Counted from the stretch's first letter, positions 1 to 12,394 are shown. The stretch is 64,000 nucleotides of DNA from Saussurea involucrata (GCA_033807775.1 CM066321.1:254684422-254748421), one strand, 5' to 3'. Notes: generated by a model not told the origin, from the letters alone. Made by a program: numbers and translations.

Positions 1-863
1 GATGTTGGTCAACTCTGTTAAAATAGAAAAATAATAAATTTTAGTACTTTTGTTGTTACAACAATTATGTAATAGTTTGAAATAAATAGAGAAATTATTA
101 TTTTAATCTTTTTCATCGGGTATTGAAAATAAGTTATTTTAAGAGAGAAAAATAATATATTATGAAATGTAAGAAATATTTTAATAATATATTTAATATT
201 AAAATTACTATAATAGAATAATTATTTAAGTTAAATATAAGTATATTTTAAGGATTTTGACTTATAATACTCTGTTATAAAAAATATATAACATAATGTT
301 GTTATAATTGTGGAGTAAAATTTTTAATTACATCAATAATTAAAACATGTAAATATGTAAAGTTGACGAAACGAAGAGACAATTGTATCACAAAATAAGA
401 TAGAAAGATAGTATAACAATTACCCAAATAGAGGGAGATTCAAGAGAAAATCTCAAAAAAACTACTGAAACGCTACTCTAGATAGTGTTTCAAAAAGCTA
501 GCTTATAAGCTAGTTTTTTTTCTCCTAAAAACAACGTTTTTTCCAAACCTTCTTTTTTATAATAATATTAATATTATTATAATCAATATTTAAAACATCA
601 CATCCAGATATCCAATGGAAAATTTATGTTTCAAAAATAGTTTCATGTTGGTTTTTAATATATTTTTGAAGATTAGGTTTCAAAATTAGGAATGTTAAAG
701 TTTGGTTTCGAACTTAATTTTTATATTGTTAATGTATCTTTTAATACGAATTGATCAAAAGAAAATCTTCATTTAACAACATTAAATGAAACTTGTTTGA
801 CGATTATATATTTGTAGTAAAAACGACATAAATATATAGAGGAATAGTTTATTTTCCGATTAC

Positions 864-1494
864 CTGAAGCTGGTGGAGGAGCTTGATGATGAGTCGCTTC
901 CGACGGAGGCGGCGGCGGAGGCGGCGGTGGAACGACTGCCAGAGGTTGTTGTTGTTGTTGAAGAGAATGTCTGTGCGGGAGTTTTCTTTGTACGACGTCG
1001 TTCAAAGCTTCATAGATATTAAGAAGCAAATTGGAAGGTAGGTTTGCTTCCTTACGTTGTGTTTTATCCATTGACCAATACGAAGGTCGATTTTGGGCAG
1101 CAGGTGATCGTAGCTCATACTCACGAACCTTCTTGTAGTCGCGAAGCAGGTTATCCCACTTGTCATTGCATTGGTTCTGACTACGAAGGCACCCATTGCT
1201 CCAACAGTAATTCTCCACCCACTTCCACCTCAGCTCCCCACCACGGAGGTTGGAGGTGGCGGAACTGGTGGCGTTAATGCGACGCTCATCGTCCAACTTC
1301 TTTGCGGTGATGAGGACAAGGGTCTCTTCCAGGGTCCAGTTGCCTTTCCGGTACTCTCGGAAAGTAGTAGTGGTTGCGCCACCCTGGATGATCGGCAAAT
1401 GGTGGCTTTTGTAGGAAATGGCAGGATAAGGGGTTACGGTTACAATATTGGGCGGTGTTGTGGTGGATGTGGATGTGTTGGGAGCTTCAGACAT
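864..1494 (-). CDS. Trihelix (GT-factor) transcription factor, first exon, copy 1
   Basis: This is a plant-specific DNA-binding protein, expected in the nucleus. The ATG at 1494 opens a Ser/Thr-rich leader. Residues 49-130 form the trihelix domain, with spaced tryptophans W53, W90/W92 and W113 and the motif SQNQCNDKWDNLLRDYKKVREYE. A conserved segment SYWSMDKTQRKEANLPSN (138-155), a Q5 run and a proline run follow. It resembles Arabidopsis trihelix proteins such as At2g35640 and At1g31310 (family recognition from memory). A good splice donor (CAG|GTAATC) ends the exon at 864. Unspliced, the frame reads 31 more codons to a stop at 769. No second exon is recognisable before base 1, so the gene may be partial. 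A TATA-like stretch lies about 55 bases upstream (1547-1555). Its twin is at 20148-20776. Confidence 0.82.
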
Positions 1495-2080
1495 TATTCT
1501 GGCATTACCCGAACCATATCACATATTAATTTCAGGCCCATGTCTGCATATATACATTCCATATAACTAATTATATTATGCATAAATTGGTATTCAAGTT
1601 TTGATGTTTTCACTAATTAAACAATTTTTTTTTTCAAATCATGCAATTTTTGCCTTACTTTACGCACACTTTGACTAATCCTAATCCTATATAGTCTGAA
1701 CATGGGCGAAAGAAGGATCGTGTGGTAAGTTATGGTTCACGTGAAAACTTGATAAGTGAATCTGAACCGTTGATCACTTTTAACCAAATGCTCTCTCATG
1801 AATTGCGGTTTAAACGAGAATTGATTTGGTACATCTTATCTCTGTGCATCTTATCCTAATGTACATTTATTTCTCATTCAACGACTGATAACCACTGTTT
1901 GGGTTAAAAATCACACATCTCGGCCGACGCAGGAAAACAAAGGACTTGTTTCGTACCCCAAATCTTGTATTTAGATAAGGTCCCTTAAAATATGCACGAC
2001 TGTAACTTTAATCGTCGCCAGTAAGGTACCTCCGTCGCACGACCAAAATATCCACCGATACACACGATCGTCGTATTATT
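1495..2080. other. Upstream flank of trihelix copy 1, no gene
   Basis: Unique-looking AT-rich sequence upstream (on the minus strand) of the trihelix ATG, conserved in copy 2 at 20777-21363. It holds the TATA-like stretch at 1547-1555 and no convincing ORF. It is the most likely promoter region of the trihelix gene. Confidence 0.5.
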
Positions 2081-2375
2081 CACTAGTACAAAAATGATTT
2101 TTTGCCACGGTTTTGAAAATTGAAGTTGGTCACGGTTGGGTTTAGAATCGTGGCTAAAAGTCACAAATAATTTTTTTGTAATGGGTTAGCCACGATTTAA
2201 CTCAATAACCGTGACCATTACAAACAATGTTTAAACATAATGTTATGGTTTACATAAAACCGTGACTAAATGGTTCTTTACGGCCACATTTTTTTTCCGT
2301 GGCAAGTAACGCCTAAAAAACTGTGGTCATAGACAGACATATCACTACAAGAAAACTGGGCATCAGTGACGAAAA
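2081..2375 (+). mobile_element. Left end of outer CACTA element with truncated second CACTA terminus
   Basis: The terminus CACTAGTACAAAAATG begins at 2081 and is followed by subterminal repeats of the word GCCACGGTT and its complement. At 2343 a second terminus, CACTACAAGAAAA, begins after the triplet TAT and is cut off at 2375. In copy 2 the same two termini (21364 and 21625) lead into long elements, so this is a truncated copy of that arrangement. Confidence 0.82.
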
Positions 2376-2791
2376 ATATAGGACAGTAATCTCTATTTCG
2401 TTATTTCCTGTCCAGTGAACCAAACAGAGTATATTATTATATAAAGTATGTAAAAATAGATATTCCATTTTGTCTTCTTCCTATTTCTCCTTTCATTTGG
2501 TTCGGTGCAATGATAACAGAAAACGACAAAAAATCTAATAAAACAAAATAAAAAGGCAAAAACAGAAACGATTAAAATGTCTTCAACTTAATTGAGTATT
2601 TTAGTCGCACTTAAATTAAAGGAAAAAGATCTAAATAAAATGACAAATACAATAACCACCCGTATAGCAAATAATGTTTGTGGATAAAAGTTGATAGCAG
2701 GTGGTTGGTGAAAAAAAAAAGAACTTACACTCTTTAATAATAACACATATACATAAAATGATGAAGAATCAAATGAGGACCATAAATTTAA
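2376..2791. other. Gene-free AT-rich spacer
   Basis: Sequence beyond the duplication breakpoint. No ORF, RNA gene or terminal repeat is recognisable. The last nine bases (2783-2791, TAAATTTAA) are the left target-site duplication of the next MITE. Confidence 0.6.
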
Positions 2792-3131
2792 GAGAAATTA
2801 ATTAAAATACCCTAAGTTTGATATTGACTTACTAAAATACCCCAAAAAATTAAAAGTTTATCAAAATACCCTATTTTTCCGCGAAAGGAGCCCTCTATCA
2901 CGGGTAGGAACCAATTGTAAAATTTTTTGCAAGATAATTTACACTTTCAGTCCCCATCGCGAGCCATCGCGGGCCAGGGACTGAAATTGTAAATATTTCT
3001 TGCAAAAAATTTCACAATTGGTCCCTGCCCGCGTCCTTTCACGGAAAAATAAGGTATTTTTGGTAAACTTTTAATTTTTTGGAGTATTTTGGTAATCTTT
3101 TAATTTTTTAAGGTATTTTAATGAAAGACTC
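2792..3131. mobile_element. Mutator-type MITE, copy A (340 bp)
   Basis: The element folds on itself: its two halves are long imperfect inverted repeats starting GAGAAATTAATTAAAATACC. It is flanked by perfect 9-bp direct repeats TAAATTTAA at 2783-2791 and 3132-3140, the duplication length typical of Mutator-like elements. It has no coding capacity. The centre carries GC-rich inverted words such as CGCGGGCCAGGGACTGAAA. A second copy lies at 5854-6224. Confidence 0.85.
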
Positions 3132-3140
3132 TAAATTTAA

Positions 3141-3743
3141 CTATAACAATGATAAGAAACAAACATATAATGTTAAGAAAAAGTAAACATTCTTAATGAT
3201 TGAACAAGTTTTGAATTTGTAATGACCCGGATGAGTTGGTTGTTATTTGTTTATTTAATTATTTTATGTTTATTAGTTTTGGGTAAGTTTGGGGTTGGTT
3301 GTCTAAATTTAAGGGTGTTAGAATAGAATTGTCATAGTTGTGTCCTTGATTGCAATTTTGATCTATATAAGTGTTACCGCCTCCTTATTATCTTCATTAT
3401 GTCGGTTTTGTGTGAGAATGTTTAAGCTGAGAGAAATCAATCAGGGAAGTTCCATTCGTTCGATTAAGGCCCAAAGGATTCTCCAGTTGATTTGATTTTT
3501 AGGTATTTGTCTTTTCAAGTTGTGTTTATAATCGATAGTAGTATAGTTCTATCGGTTTAGAATCTTCAATTTTGATTCTTAATTGAGTTCGATGGATTCT
3601 GGGTTGATTTCAATTCGTTCGGATTCTCCTAGTTTTCGGATGAGTTTTGTTCTGGATTTCTGTCATTTTCCGGATGTGTTATGTCCGGATTCACTGGTTT
3701 CCGGTTATTTGTCGCATATAAATATTATATATATTTATATATA
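3141..3743 (+). mobile_element. Possible Ty3/gypsy LTR fragment
   Basis: At 3218 the sequence TGTAATGACCCGGATGAG resembles the start of plant Ty3/gypsy LTRs. About 145 bases on there is a TATA-like ATCTATATAAG (about 3360-3370). No matching end or target-site duplication could be paired, and the stretch is cut at 3744 by the Helitron. This is inference from the terminal motif alone. There is no ORF of interest. Confidence 0.3.
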
Positions 3744-4458
3744 CTAGATGCGTGCCCGTGCGATGCAGCGGGATTCTGATGTTGAGACCCTCAATAGATA
3801 AACGTACATAAACATTAAAAAAATAGAAAATATAAAGCTTCTTGATGACCCTAAATGATCGCTTATGATCATAAACTTAATAAAAAGGCATTCTTAATTT
3901 GTTATGTAGTATCAACATCCATTTTGTTCCAATACCAAATATACCAAATCTAATACCCATAGAAATACAAATTTTTGTTGCCATCCCTATATGTTTTGGC
4001 TCTATGAACAGTAATCCCCCCTCCCCAAGCCTCCCATAAATAAATAAAAGTAAACCACTTTTTTTATGGTATTCACTGCTCAGAACAACTTTCTTACACC
4101 AAAAAACAAATCAGGCAGCCTAAAAATGAGTTATTTTTTCTGTAAAAATCTGTACTCCATTCATGTTCGCATGAAAACTAAAGAAACATTGTGTAATTGT
4201 TTAGTAAGGTGATGACAACTCAACGGTGCATAGTAAACATGCATAATGAAGCAATACAAACCAAAAAGAACTAATTCATTTCTTATTTGATTGAAGAGGG
4301 TTAAAGTTTAAAAAACCTAGTAAAACAGGGTACAAGTTAGGAGAAAGTAATAGCTGACCTGTCTTGCTGTATCTGCAGATGAGAAGTCTTTCCATAAATC
4401 TTGTAAACACCAAATCACCAAAATGAAAAGAGACAAATGCATGGGGGTTTAATGATGC

Positions 4459-4504
4459 ATATATATATATATACATTTATATATATATATATATATATAT
4501 ATAC

Positions 4505-4586
<82 letters not shown>
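4459..4586. repeat. (TA)n microsatellite with regular CATTTA interruptions
   Basis: About 128 bases of TA dinucleotides broken three times by CATTTA at widening spacing, inside the Helitron. ORFs of isoleucine and tyrosine on both strands here are artefacts of the repeat. Confidence 0.95.
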
Positions 4587-4589
<3 letters not shown>

Positions 4590-5626
4590 AAATACAACAA
4601 ACTATGTTCTAACAAAATTGTTAGAATCACTAAAATCAAAGATGCAGTAGAACTTTAGGCAGAGTACCATAATTTAAACTAAAAGCTATTTAGAAGACCG
4701 TAACATAATGGATTCTATTATCGGTTGACATTATTAGAGATGCATGGTATTAGACTAATTTCACCTTATTTTCTTATAACAACCTAAATGATAAAAAGAT
4801 GTACACGGGATTTAAGCTTAATTTATCAACATCCCCGGCTCAAATGAGCATATGATTCTATTAACATTACCCATCCATCACGACAAATTGAAAAGTAGAT
4901 AACAAACATAAAAGACTACCAATTTCCCTAATAAACATACCGATTCTAATGCTTATGGCCACTTAGACCAACTCACCAACAGTCCTTAGTTGGATCAAAG
5001 ATTTTTCATCTTTGAGAACAGATGAATGTATTTCCTTTCCTTTTGCAAAATTCTATGTTCCAATATAAAAACTTGCACAACCACAACTATAAAAATTGCA
5101 TCCTATAAACAATAACAACAGAAGACAGTAGTTCAGACCTGCATAAAAAAAAGAAACAATAAACCGTATAAATAAGAAAACAAGGTCGGTGAAAAAAGGA
5201 ATGAATACGGTAAATTAGGAATGGATATGAGAGGAGTATATTAGGAATGGATGTGAAGATATGAGAGGAGTATATTAGGTAAATTAGGTAATAGATATAA
5301 ATTCAGACCTTAAATTTTTTCTTGTCGAAATTGTTTTCTCATTTTCCCTCTTTAATTCTCAATCTTCATCAATTCTACAAACACTCAACAAAGGCAGAAA
5401 AAACAGGAAACAACAAACCATTCCTAATACTCAAATTTCAGACCAAAATCAAAGATATTAGGGTAATGAAATACTGCAAGTAAAATCGAAGGACAAACGG
5501 AAGAAGAAACGAAAGCAAGAAGAAGATAACCCCAATAGTTTTACACCCCTTTTGGCAATAGGAAAACTACAAACGTAAGTCGTCATTGATAAAGTATAAA
5601 CGTTAGTCGTCATTTCGCCGGCCAGG

Positions 5627-5809
5627 GTTTAGTGGCGGAGTAAAGGTGTGGATGTAGAGGCATTATGGTTCCTGGTTTCCAAAAAAAAATTCCTGGTTTC
5701 CAAAAAAAAGAATTAGTGGCGGAGTGAGGAAGATGGAGGCGTGGATGTAGAGGCATCATGGTTTCTGGTTTCCAAAAAAAATTCCTGGTTTCCAAAAAAA
5801 AAAAGAATT
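5627..5809. repeat. Tandem duplication of about 85-95 bp
   Basis: Two adjacent units each run from AGTGGCGGAG through GGATGTAGAGGCAT to a doubled GGTTTCC-A(n)-TTCC motif. The second unit has a short extra insertion. The unit may come from captured coding or UTR sequence, but I cannot identify it. Confidence 0.75.
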
Positions 5810-5853
5810 ATTTTTTTCTCTCTCTAAAATTTAAGTAAATATGTTTTAAATTA

Positions 5854-6224
5854 GGGAAATTAATTAAAATACCCTAAGTCAAACCAACTGTTACCAAAGT
5901 ACCCCAATAATTATTTTCTTACCGAAATGCCCTCTTTTTCCGCGATAAAATCCCGCGATCGCGGGCAGGGACTGAAAGTGTAAAATTTTGCAAGATTATT
6001 TACACTTTCAGTCCCCATAGCGGGCCATCGCGGGCCGCGTTTGAGCCATCGCGGGGGCCAGGGACTGAAAGTGTAAATATTTCTTGCAAAATTTTTCACA
6101 ATTGGTCCCTGACCGCGATCGCGGGATCCTATCGTGGAAAATGAGGGCATTTCGGTAAAATAATAATTTTTTGGGGTACTTTAGTAACAGTTGATCAAAC
6201 TTAGGGTATTTTAATTAATTTCCC
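5854..6224. mobile_element. Mutator-type MITE, copy B (371 bp)
   Basis: Same family as 2792-3131. Its terminal inverted repeats begin GGGAAATTAATTAAAATACC and match perfectly for at least 25 bases. It is flanked by perfect 9-bp direct repeats TTTAAATTA at 5845-5853 and 6225-6233. The centre repeats GC-rich words (CGCGATCGCGGG, CCATCGCGGG). It is inserted in the Helitron and is therefore younger than it. Confidence 0.92.
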
Positions 6225-6301
6225 TTTAAATTATAGTACATAGTGCTTAAATTATTGTTTTTAAGAGTTTGAAGGTTAAATGATTTATAATATAGTATAG
6301 A

Positions 6302-8071
6302 TATATATATATATATATTTCAAAAATAAAACTCCCATAACTACTCTATTTTGTCAATTTTATGAATAAATATATAATTAAAATATAAAATACATTTAAT
6401 TAATAATATATTAATATTATTATCCCTCCTAATGATTTATTTTAGAATAAGTAGTGTAGGTGAATGAAAGATTCGTATATATTGAACAGATATTTGTTGC
6501 ATGGTAGTAGATTTGCAAATTAATAAGAAAAAATATTGGAGCAAATATATTAAAAAGAAAAAATATAGAAAAAAGAAAAGAAAAGAAAAGGTAGATAGAT
6601 CTTGCAATCAATTGGTACTACGAATCTTTGTGCAGTAGCAGGCGAGCACTACATCTACATGGGCTCCCAGTTGAACCCATCATCACTAGCTAGCTACCCT
6701 CCAAAAATACCATAACCTAACAAAAAACCAATCTTTACATTCAAAATATTTGTAATTAGCATAATACTTGCCATATATTTTTATTTTGTTTTTTCTAATT
6801 TTATTTGAACGTGATTTTGGGAAAACAAAAGAATTATATGTTTGTTGTTAATTAATTAGTTATTATTATTATTATTATTATGCATTAATGTTTATATTGT
6901 ACGTATTAAATAAAACATTTGTTATGTTTGTATTTAAAAAATTGGTATACTAATTTTTGATGTAATTAAAAAATATAACACGTATATTGTTGTTGTATGC
7001 TGCAGTGCAGGTTCAGGAATTGAATACGGAAAAAGGTTTCGTAAAAGTGGACCCACATGATGGTATCAATGAAGAGCTTTTACAAGTACTTGATTGTTTG
7101 ATATATATATATGATACAACGAATGAATGAATGAGATGGTGAGGTTGTAAAAGAGATTCGCAGCTGTTGACTGTACCCTATAATATCCAGAGAGAGAGAA
7201 CAATAAATGGAGGGAGGGGTTGCAATAACTACTGTGTGACAGAGTTTTCAAACCCTGCACCTTTGACCAACATTATCTCTCTCTCTCTCTCTCTCTCATC
7301 AACTTTTTATTTTCTCTGACACCTAACCAATTACGATTATTTTTTATTTCTTCATTTTCCAATTCATCAAAAACAAACAAAATAAAAAAATCTTGAGTTT
7401 ACATAATTTTTTTGGATTAAAGAACTTTGATTGTGAAAAAATTGAAAGGGAAGCTTGTCTGGTTTGACCAACTCTTTGATTGACAGACATTCAAATGAAA
7501 TCTATTAAGGAATTGTTATAATAGATCGTTTTCATTTACCTTATTTGAGGTATTATTGTTGCTTATCGAAATGGATTGAAAAGTGTTTATAACACAATAA
7601 GCACTTATCGGGTTAGAAGTGACTCTTACCCTTTACTTAGTAAGATTTTCAATCATTGTCTTCCCTTTTACTAGGTAAAATTCTCGATTTTTGTTATGTT
7701 CAGTGATAAGATGGTTAAACCGGTAAGCACTTGCACTTACCAATGTAAGTGTTTAATAAACAGCCCCTAAGTTATTTAATTATTATACAATATTTTTCTT
7801 GTTTTTAATCCTTGTATATATATTTTTAAATTTGTCTACAAACAATGGGTTTAGACCATCTTCAACATAACCACTAAAAAAATAACATTAAAAATATGAA
7901 TCCATTGAATATTAAAAGAAATTAACTTCAACCACACACAAATAAAACACTAAAAACCATATTTATATTATAATAATAACAATCATCATAATATTTTAAA
8001 CTTCTAATCAGTACATAGGTATATAATTATAAAAACCTAATATTATATTAATATATATTTTTAGAGACTTA
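6302..8071. other. Gene-free AT-rich stretch with microsatellites
   Basis: It holds an AT run at 6302-6318, a purine-rich stretch near 6545-6595, an ATT trinucleotide run near 6861-6882 and a (CT)n run near 7276-7297. No ORF has family features. A motif GACCATCTTCAACATAACCACT near 7857 looks like another MITE left end, but its partner was not found. Confidence 0.6.
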
Positions 8072-8144
8072 GACCATCCACACACCTGCAAGACCTTATT
8101 CATTTCATAAGTGTTACATCAGCTTTGCAATAACACCTTCCACA

Positions 8145-11100
8145 TAGAAGTGGTCAAAAATCGGGTTCGGGTCGGGTCGGGGGACAAACCGGTTCCACAC
8201 AGTAACCGTGAGAACCGGGCCGGGTCGGGCCGGATTTAAACCGAAATCCCCTGACCCGTTTACTGGTGTGTAGAACCGGTTTTCATAAAACCGGGCCGGA
8301 CCGGGCCAAGAACCGGTTCGGAGTTGGGCCTGCGATTTTTTTGTTTTTTAACTGCTTTCTTTGTATAATAATTAATTACTAAACTTTAACAAAGAAAAAT
8401 TGGATTGGAATCATTGGATAAGTAAAATACACTTTAAAAATACGTTTTATTTATAATATATATCACTAAAATACACTTTTACGTTTTATAATTTATATAT
8501 AATTTTAAGTTACAAACTTACAAGTTACAAGTTACAATACATAAATTCTAAACATTCGAAGGTCCCGCTCCCGAAGTCCCACCCGCTCCCGAACTTCCAC
8601 TCCCATCACCCGGATAGTAATTGAATGGATTGTATGGAGCGTAGTATGGATTCTGATCTGGATTGTAGTCTTCAAGAGTATTGTACTGCATCAGTCGTGT
8701 AATAGCCGTCTGATCGTCAAGGCGGTCGGTGTCTACATCTTCGTCATCTACGACACTACTAACATCAGAAGTATCGGTTACGGACGGCGTACTTAGTAGT
8801 TCATCCGTGTCGTTTTCGAATAAGTTTTTTTCCACGCCTTCTATATCATCCTCCAGGTTCGTTCGATTTTGAATGCGGTCTTCTCCATCCAAGTAATCCT
8901 TCAGACATACGCAGCACTCCACCGATTTTGGGGTTAATTTTGTCCGACGCTCCGATATGATCCTGCCACTAAGAGAAAGGGCCGACTCCGAAGCTACAGT
9001 ACTAGCTTGGATTGTTAGTATATCAAGTGCAATAGTGGCCATAATTGGGAAACTTGATTGTTTACTTTTCCACCATTCTAATAAATCTAGGGATTCAACA
9101 TCTACGACGTTTGTGAAGGATGTCGTTATAAAATTAGTACGTACGTATTGATTGAATTCACCCAAATTATCCCCATCATATCTAGCTTTTTTAGAAGATT
9201 CCATGACAACCGATTGCATTAAAGTTTGCATTAAGTCTTCTCGGTTTCGGCCACGACTGCTACTAGAACCCGGTGAAAACATTTGAGGTGTAGGGGTTTG
9301 TTGGCTTCCTCCCCCCATAATTAACTCTATAAATCTCATATAATTGATGAAAATCATTATTAAATTGTTGTATGCGTTTCCTTGAAAAACTAGAATTTGT
9401 AAGAGAATCCAAACCAAACGATAAACATATTGCTTGTATTAAAACTTCGACACCCGTAACATTTAAAAACAGGTTTAATGCCGCGGCACAAAGAAAAGTG
9501 AAGGGGATCTTTTTAAAATATTTTACCAATTTTTCTTTCATTGGTTTCACCACGTCGTGAAAGTGCAAATCCTGTTCGTATTGAGCAATTTTACTTGCCA
9601 AAATATAAAGTTGATTTAAAAGTAAAGGGCTCGTTGGATAATAAACACCGGATAACATAGTTGTTGCAGTTTTGAAATCGCCCAAAATATCGTGAAAGCC
9701 ATGAATCCTTGTCCAATCATCCTGAGTTATCGTGTTATCCGGGTAATGAATGTTATAAAATGCTTGAATATATTGTTGTTGTCTTAATAAATTATCCATC
9801 ATTTTCCAAGTCGAATTTCATCGAACCGGCATATCGTGCGCCGGTCCCAAAGCTTTAAAACCGACTTGTTTGCAATAATCTCTATATAAGTTTTGCATTT
9901 TTTTTATTTCTTGTGAAAATTCGGCGTAACATAAGCCTAAACTTAGTTAAAGGCTCATTAAGTTTACTTAAGTCGTCTTGAACGGCTAAGTTTATTATGT
10001 GTGCGCAGCAACGTGTATGAAATAATTTTCCCTCTAAAATAGGGGATAAAGCCAAACATAATCGGTCTACGCATGCCGTATTATTACTAGCATTATCAAA
10101 CGAAATACTAATAACTTTATTTTTTAAATTATAATATTGAAGACATCTCATAATTATAGAAAACTGATGCTCACCCGAATGTGGCGAACCAAAGAGCTCA
10201 AACGTGATTACACGTTTGCATAATTGCCACGATCCCGGCACAATCCAATGTGCCGTTATGCATATATAAGAATCTGGCAATCCGCATGGTGCGCTCCATA
10301 CATCACAAGTTAAAGAAACTTTGTTGGGTAAGTTTAAAAACATTTCTCGCATAATTTTTTGAACCTTATTCCAATATTTTAAAGCATCACGCTTAAGAGT
10401 TTGACGACTTACCGAACCATTGTAGCGTGGTTGGAACCCATTTTTGATCATGTTTGTAATGTGAGGATTGTCGAAATGTCCGAACGGCAACGCCATTTGA
10501 ATGACACATTTCATTTGCATTTCTCGGGCGAGATCATTATCATACGACCATACTTGACCGGAATTGTCAGGTATGGGTTGAGTTGGATCGGGACCCGATT
10601 TCAACCTCTTGCATCTTTCCTCGAAGTGGCGCTTTAACGTGCTATTTGATCCGGGTTTTAGGAAATCTCCACACCGTTTGCATTGCGCTTTTTTTGTATC
10701 GTCGGGAAATTTTACCAAGTTGAAATTATCCCAAACCGGTGCTTTTCGTGAATGAGGCCATTTTTTTGATAGTAGAGACTAGAGAATTGTATGCGTTTTT
10801 TGCGAGAAACGAATATAGCGAGAGCCGAGAAATGAGAATTGTAAGCGTTTTTTGCGTTTTGTAAGCAATTGTAAGGTGGTGATCACTCCATAACACCCCT
10901 AGTATTTATATGGGGTTTGGAGGGTGTTTTTTGAGGCAAAAAACGGTCACAAAGGGGTCCCAACGGCTCTCTAACGGTCATATTGGTTTTTGAAAAAAAT
11001 CGGGTCGGGTCGGGTCGGGCCGGGTCGAGAAAATACCTATATATACGAACCGGTCCCGACTCTCGGGCTTGAAATCGGTTCTTGACCGGGTCGGGCCAGA

Positions 11101-11169
11101 ACCGGTTCTTGGCCGGTTTCGGGTCGGGTCAGCCCGTCGGGTCGGGTCGGGTCGCTTTGGCCACCTCTA
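8145..11169 (-). mobile_element. hAT transposon, 3025 bp, structurally complete ends
   Basis: The termini TAGAAGTGGTCAAA and (complement) TAGAGGTGGCCAAA are hAT-type inverted repeats. An exact 8-bp target-site duplication CTTCCACA lies at 8137-8144 and 11170-11177. Both subterminal regions are rich in GGGTCGGG words in opposite orientation. It encodes a broken transposase on the minus strand. The perfect duplication suggests a relatively recent insertion. Confidence 0.95.
8548..10737 (-). pseudogene. hAT transposase (BED finger / hATC dimerisation), frameshifted
   Basis: A DNA-binding transposase in three reading frames. The first frame (10737-9882) starts with a BED zinc finger: WDNF, then CKRC, then HFEERC. 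It continues into the catalytic core with TCDVWSA and FDNASNN. The second frame (9802-9263) holds the middle of the core. The third (9417-8548) holds the C-terminal dimerisation domain with LLEWWKSKQSSFPIMA, STVASESALSLSGRI and LTPKSVE. An upstream ATG near 10762 is out of frame with the BED finger, so at least three frame breaks exist and the protein cannot be made in full. The acidic, Gly/Ser-rich tail is ordinary for this RICESLEEPER/DAYSLEEPER-like group. Confidence 0.9.
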
Positions 11170-11715
11170 CTTCCACACACATGCAAGACCAAACTCTTTT
11201 CTAAACTAATAAATTATAATATAAATAATATAGATAATTATAATATAACTAATAAATTAATTATAAAATATAGATAAATAAATTGTGTACGTGTAACAAC
11301 CCAAAACTTGAACATACAAGCTAGAAGCTACCTCTTTAGTTCATAACGCCAAAAACGGCTCAACATGGTCCCACTAACAAGATTTACAATACAGGGTTCG
11401 CGGAAATAACCCTAAATACAGCTGAGAAAATCTAACTAAACATTTCAAAGGAGATTCTTCTAATTCCTTCTAGCGCAAGCTCCGATCCACGTCTTGCCAA
11501 AACTCTAAACGTGCCCTCGACTACTGCTTACATGAAAAAGGTTTTAGTTTTGAAAAGCGAGGGTTAGACCATGAGGTCTAGTGAGTTCCCTCCACACCAA
11601 GTCACACCAAAATATTTCAGTTTATAAAATCAGTTATGAAAGCATTGTGTAAATCATAACTAACACACAAAGTTGATATGCACACATTGACACATGCTAC
11701 TGGCACGCGCTAAAG

Positions 11716-11850
11716 TCACACACACCGTGACAGCGCTATCAGGCACACACCGCCCATATCACACACACCGTGACAGCATAATCGGGCACACACCGCCCAT
11801 GCCACACACACCGTGACAGCGTAATCGGGCACACACCGCCCATGTCACAC
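11716..11850. repeat. 43-bp minisatellite, 3.1 units
   Basis: Three near-identical units (11716, 11759 and 11802) contain CACACCGTGACAGC and CGGGCACACACCGCCCAT. It lies in a wider CACAC-rich part of the solo LTR. Confidence 0.92.
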
Positions 11851-12394
11851 AAAAGCCAGAGCATGGTCACATACATTTAAATCACACATATAAACCACAC
11901 TTATGAATCGCACATTCATACCCTGCCTTGAAATAAAAGCAGTTGAAAATCACACTGTTACATAATAATCTTCAAGCACACTGTTTTTCATTTGAAACAC
12001 ATACTGTCACACAATTAATCATCGCTTGAAACAGCAGCAGTTGTATAACACACCGTTAGATAAAATCCACACCACACACCTTCATCGTTTTGCCATAAAA
12101 GTAATTGAAAAGCACACAGTTAAATAATAACCATGCCACACACTAAACCTTCAGTTTGTAATAAAAGTATTTGGAAAACCCACCATTAGACAATAATAGT
12201 CAACCACACACTTGTATAAAATTTAGGTTCAGAAAGACTCACCTGACGTCCTGCTTAATCCTCTTACTAAATGGATCCTCCCTTCAACTGCACCTATAAG
12301 GATACATACTACCACGATAAGTCACTTGATGGAATTACACACCCACACAGATTGCCCCTCGGTCTATCAGTCTGCACTACTATGTCATACCACA

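Larger units (their letters stand above)
1..2375. repeat. Segmental duplication, copy 1
   Basis: This block matches 18992-21657 in the same orientation at high identity through non-coding flank, a trihelix exon, its upstream region and the left end of a CACTA element. The homology starts at or before base 1, so its left limit is outside the window. It ends at 2375, just after the first 33 bases of a second CACTA terminal repeat. Copy 1 lacks the 249-bp MITE that sits at 19535-19783 in copy 2, so that MITE arrived after the duplication, or was lost from copy 1. Confidence 0.93.
3744..6301 (-). mobile_element. Non-autonomous Helitron (2.56 kb)
   Basis: Read on the minus strand, the element begins TCTATACTATATTATAAATC at 6301. 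It ends with a GC-rich hairpin (CCCG-TGC / GCA-CGGG) followed 7 bases later by CTAG at 3744. It lies between an A (6302 complement) and a T (3743 complement). These are the Helitron hallmarks: 5' TC, 3' hairpin plus CTRR, and insertion between A and T without duplication. No Rep/helicase ORF is present. It contains a long TA microsatellite, a local tandem duplication and a Mutator-type MITE. Confidence 0.6.

Noticed and set aside
4415..4658. ORFs on both strands of alternating Ile and Tyr
   Set aside because: Translation of the TA microsatellite in the Helitron.
6600..7260. Short non-repetitive stretch resembling exon sequence (6630-6700 and 7010-7260)
   Set aside because: No frame longer than about 60 codons, no splice consensus pairing and no recognisable peptide.
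7857..8071. Possible MITE left end GACCATCTTCAACATAACC
   Set aside because: No matching right terminus or target-site duplication could be paired.
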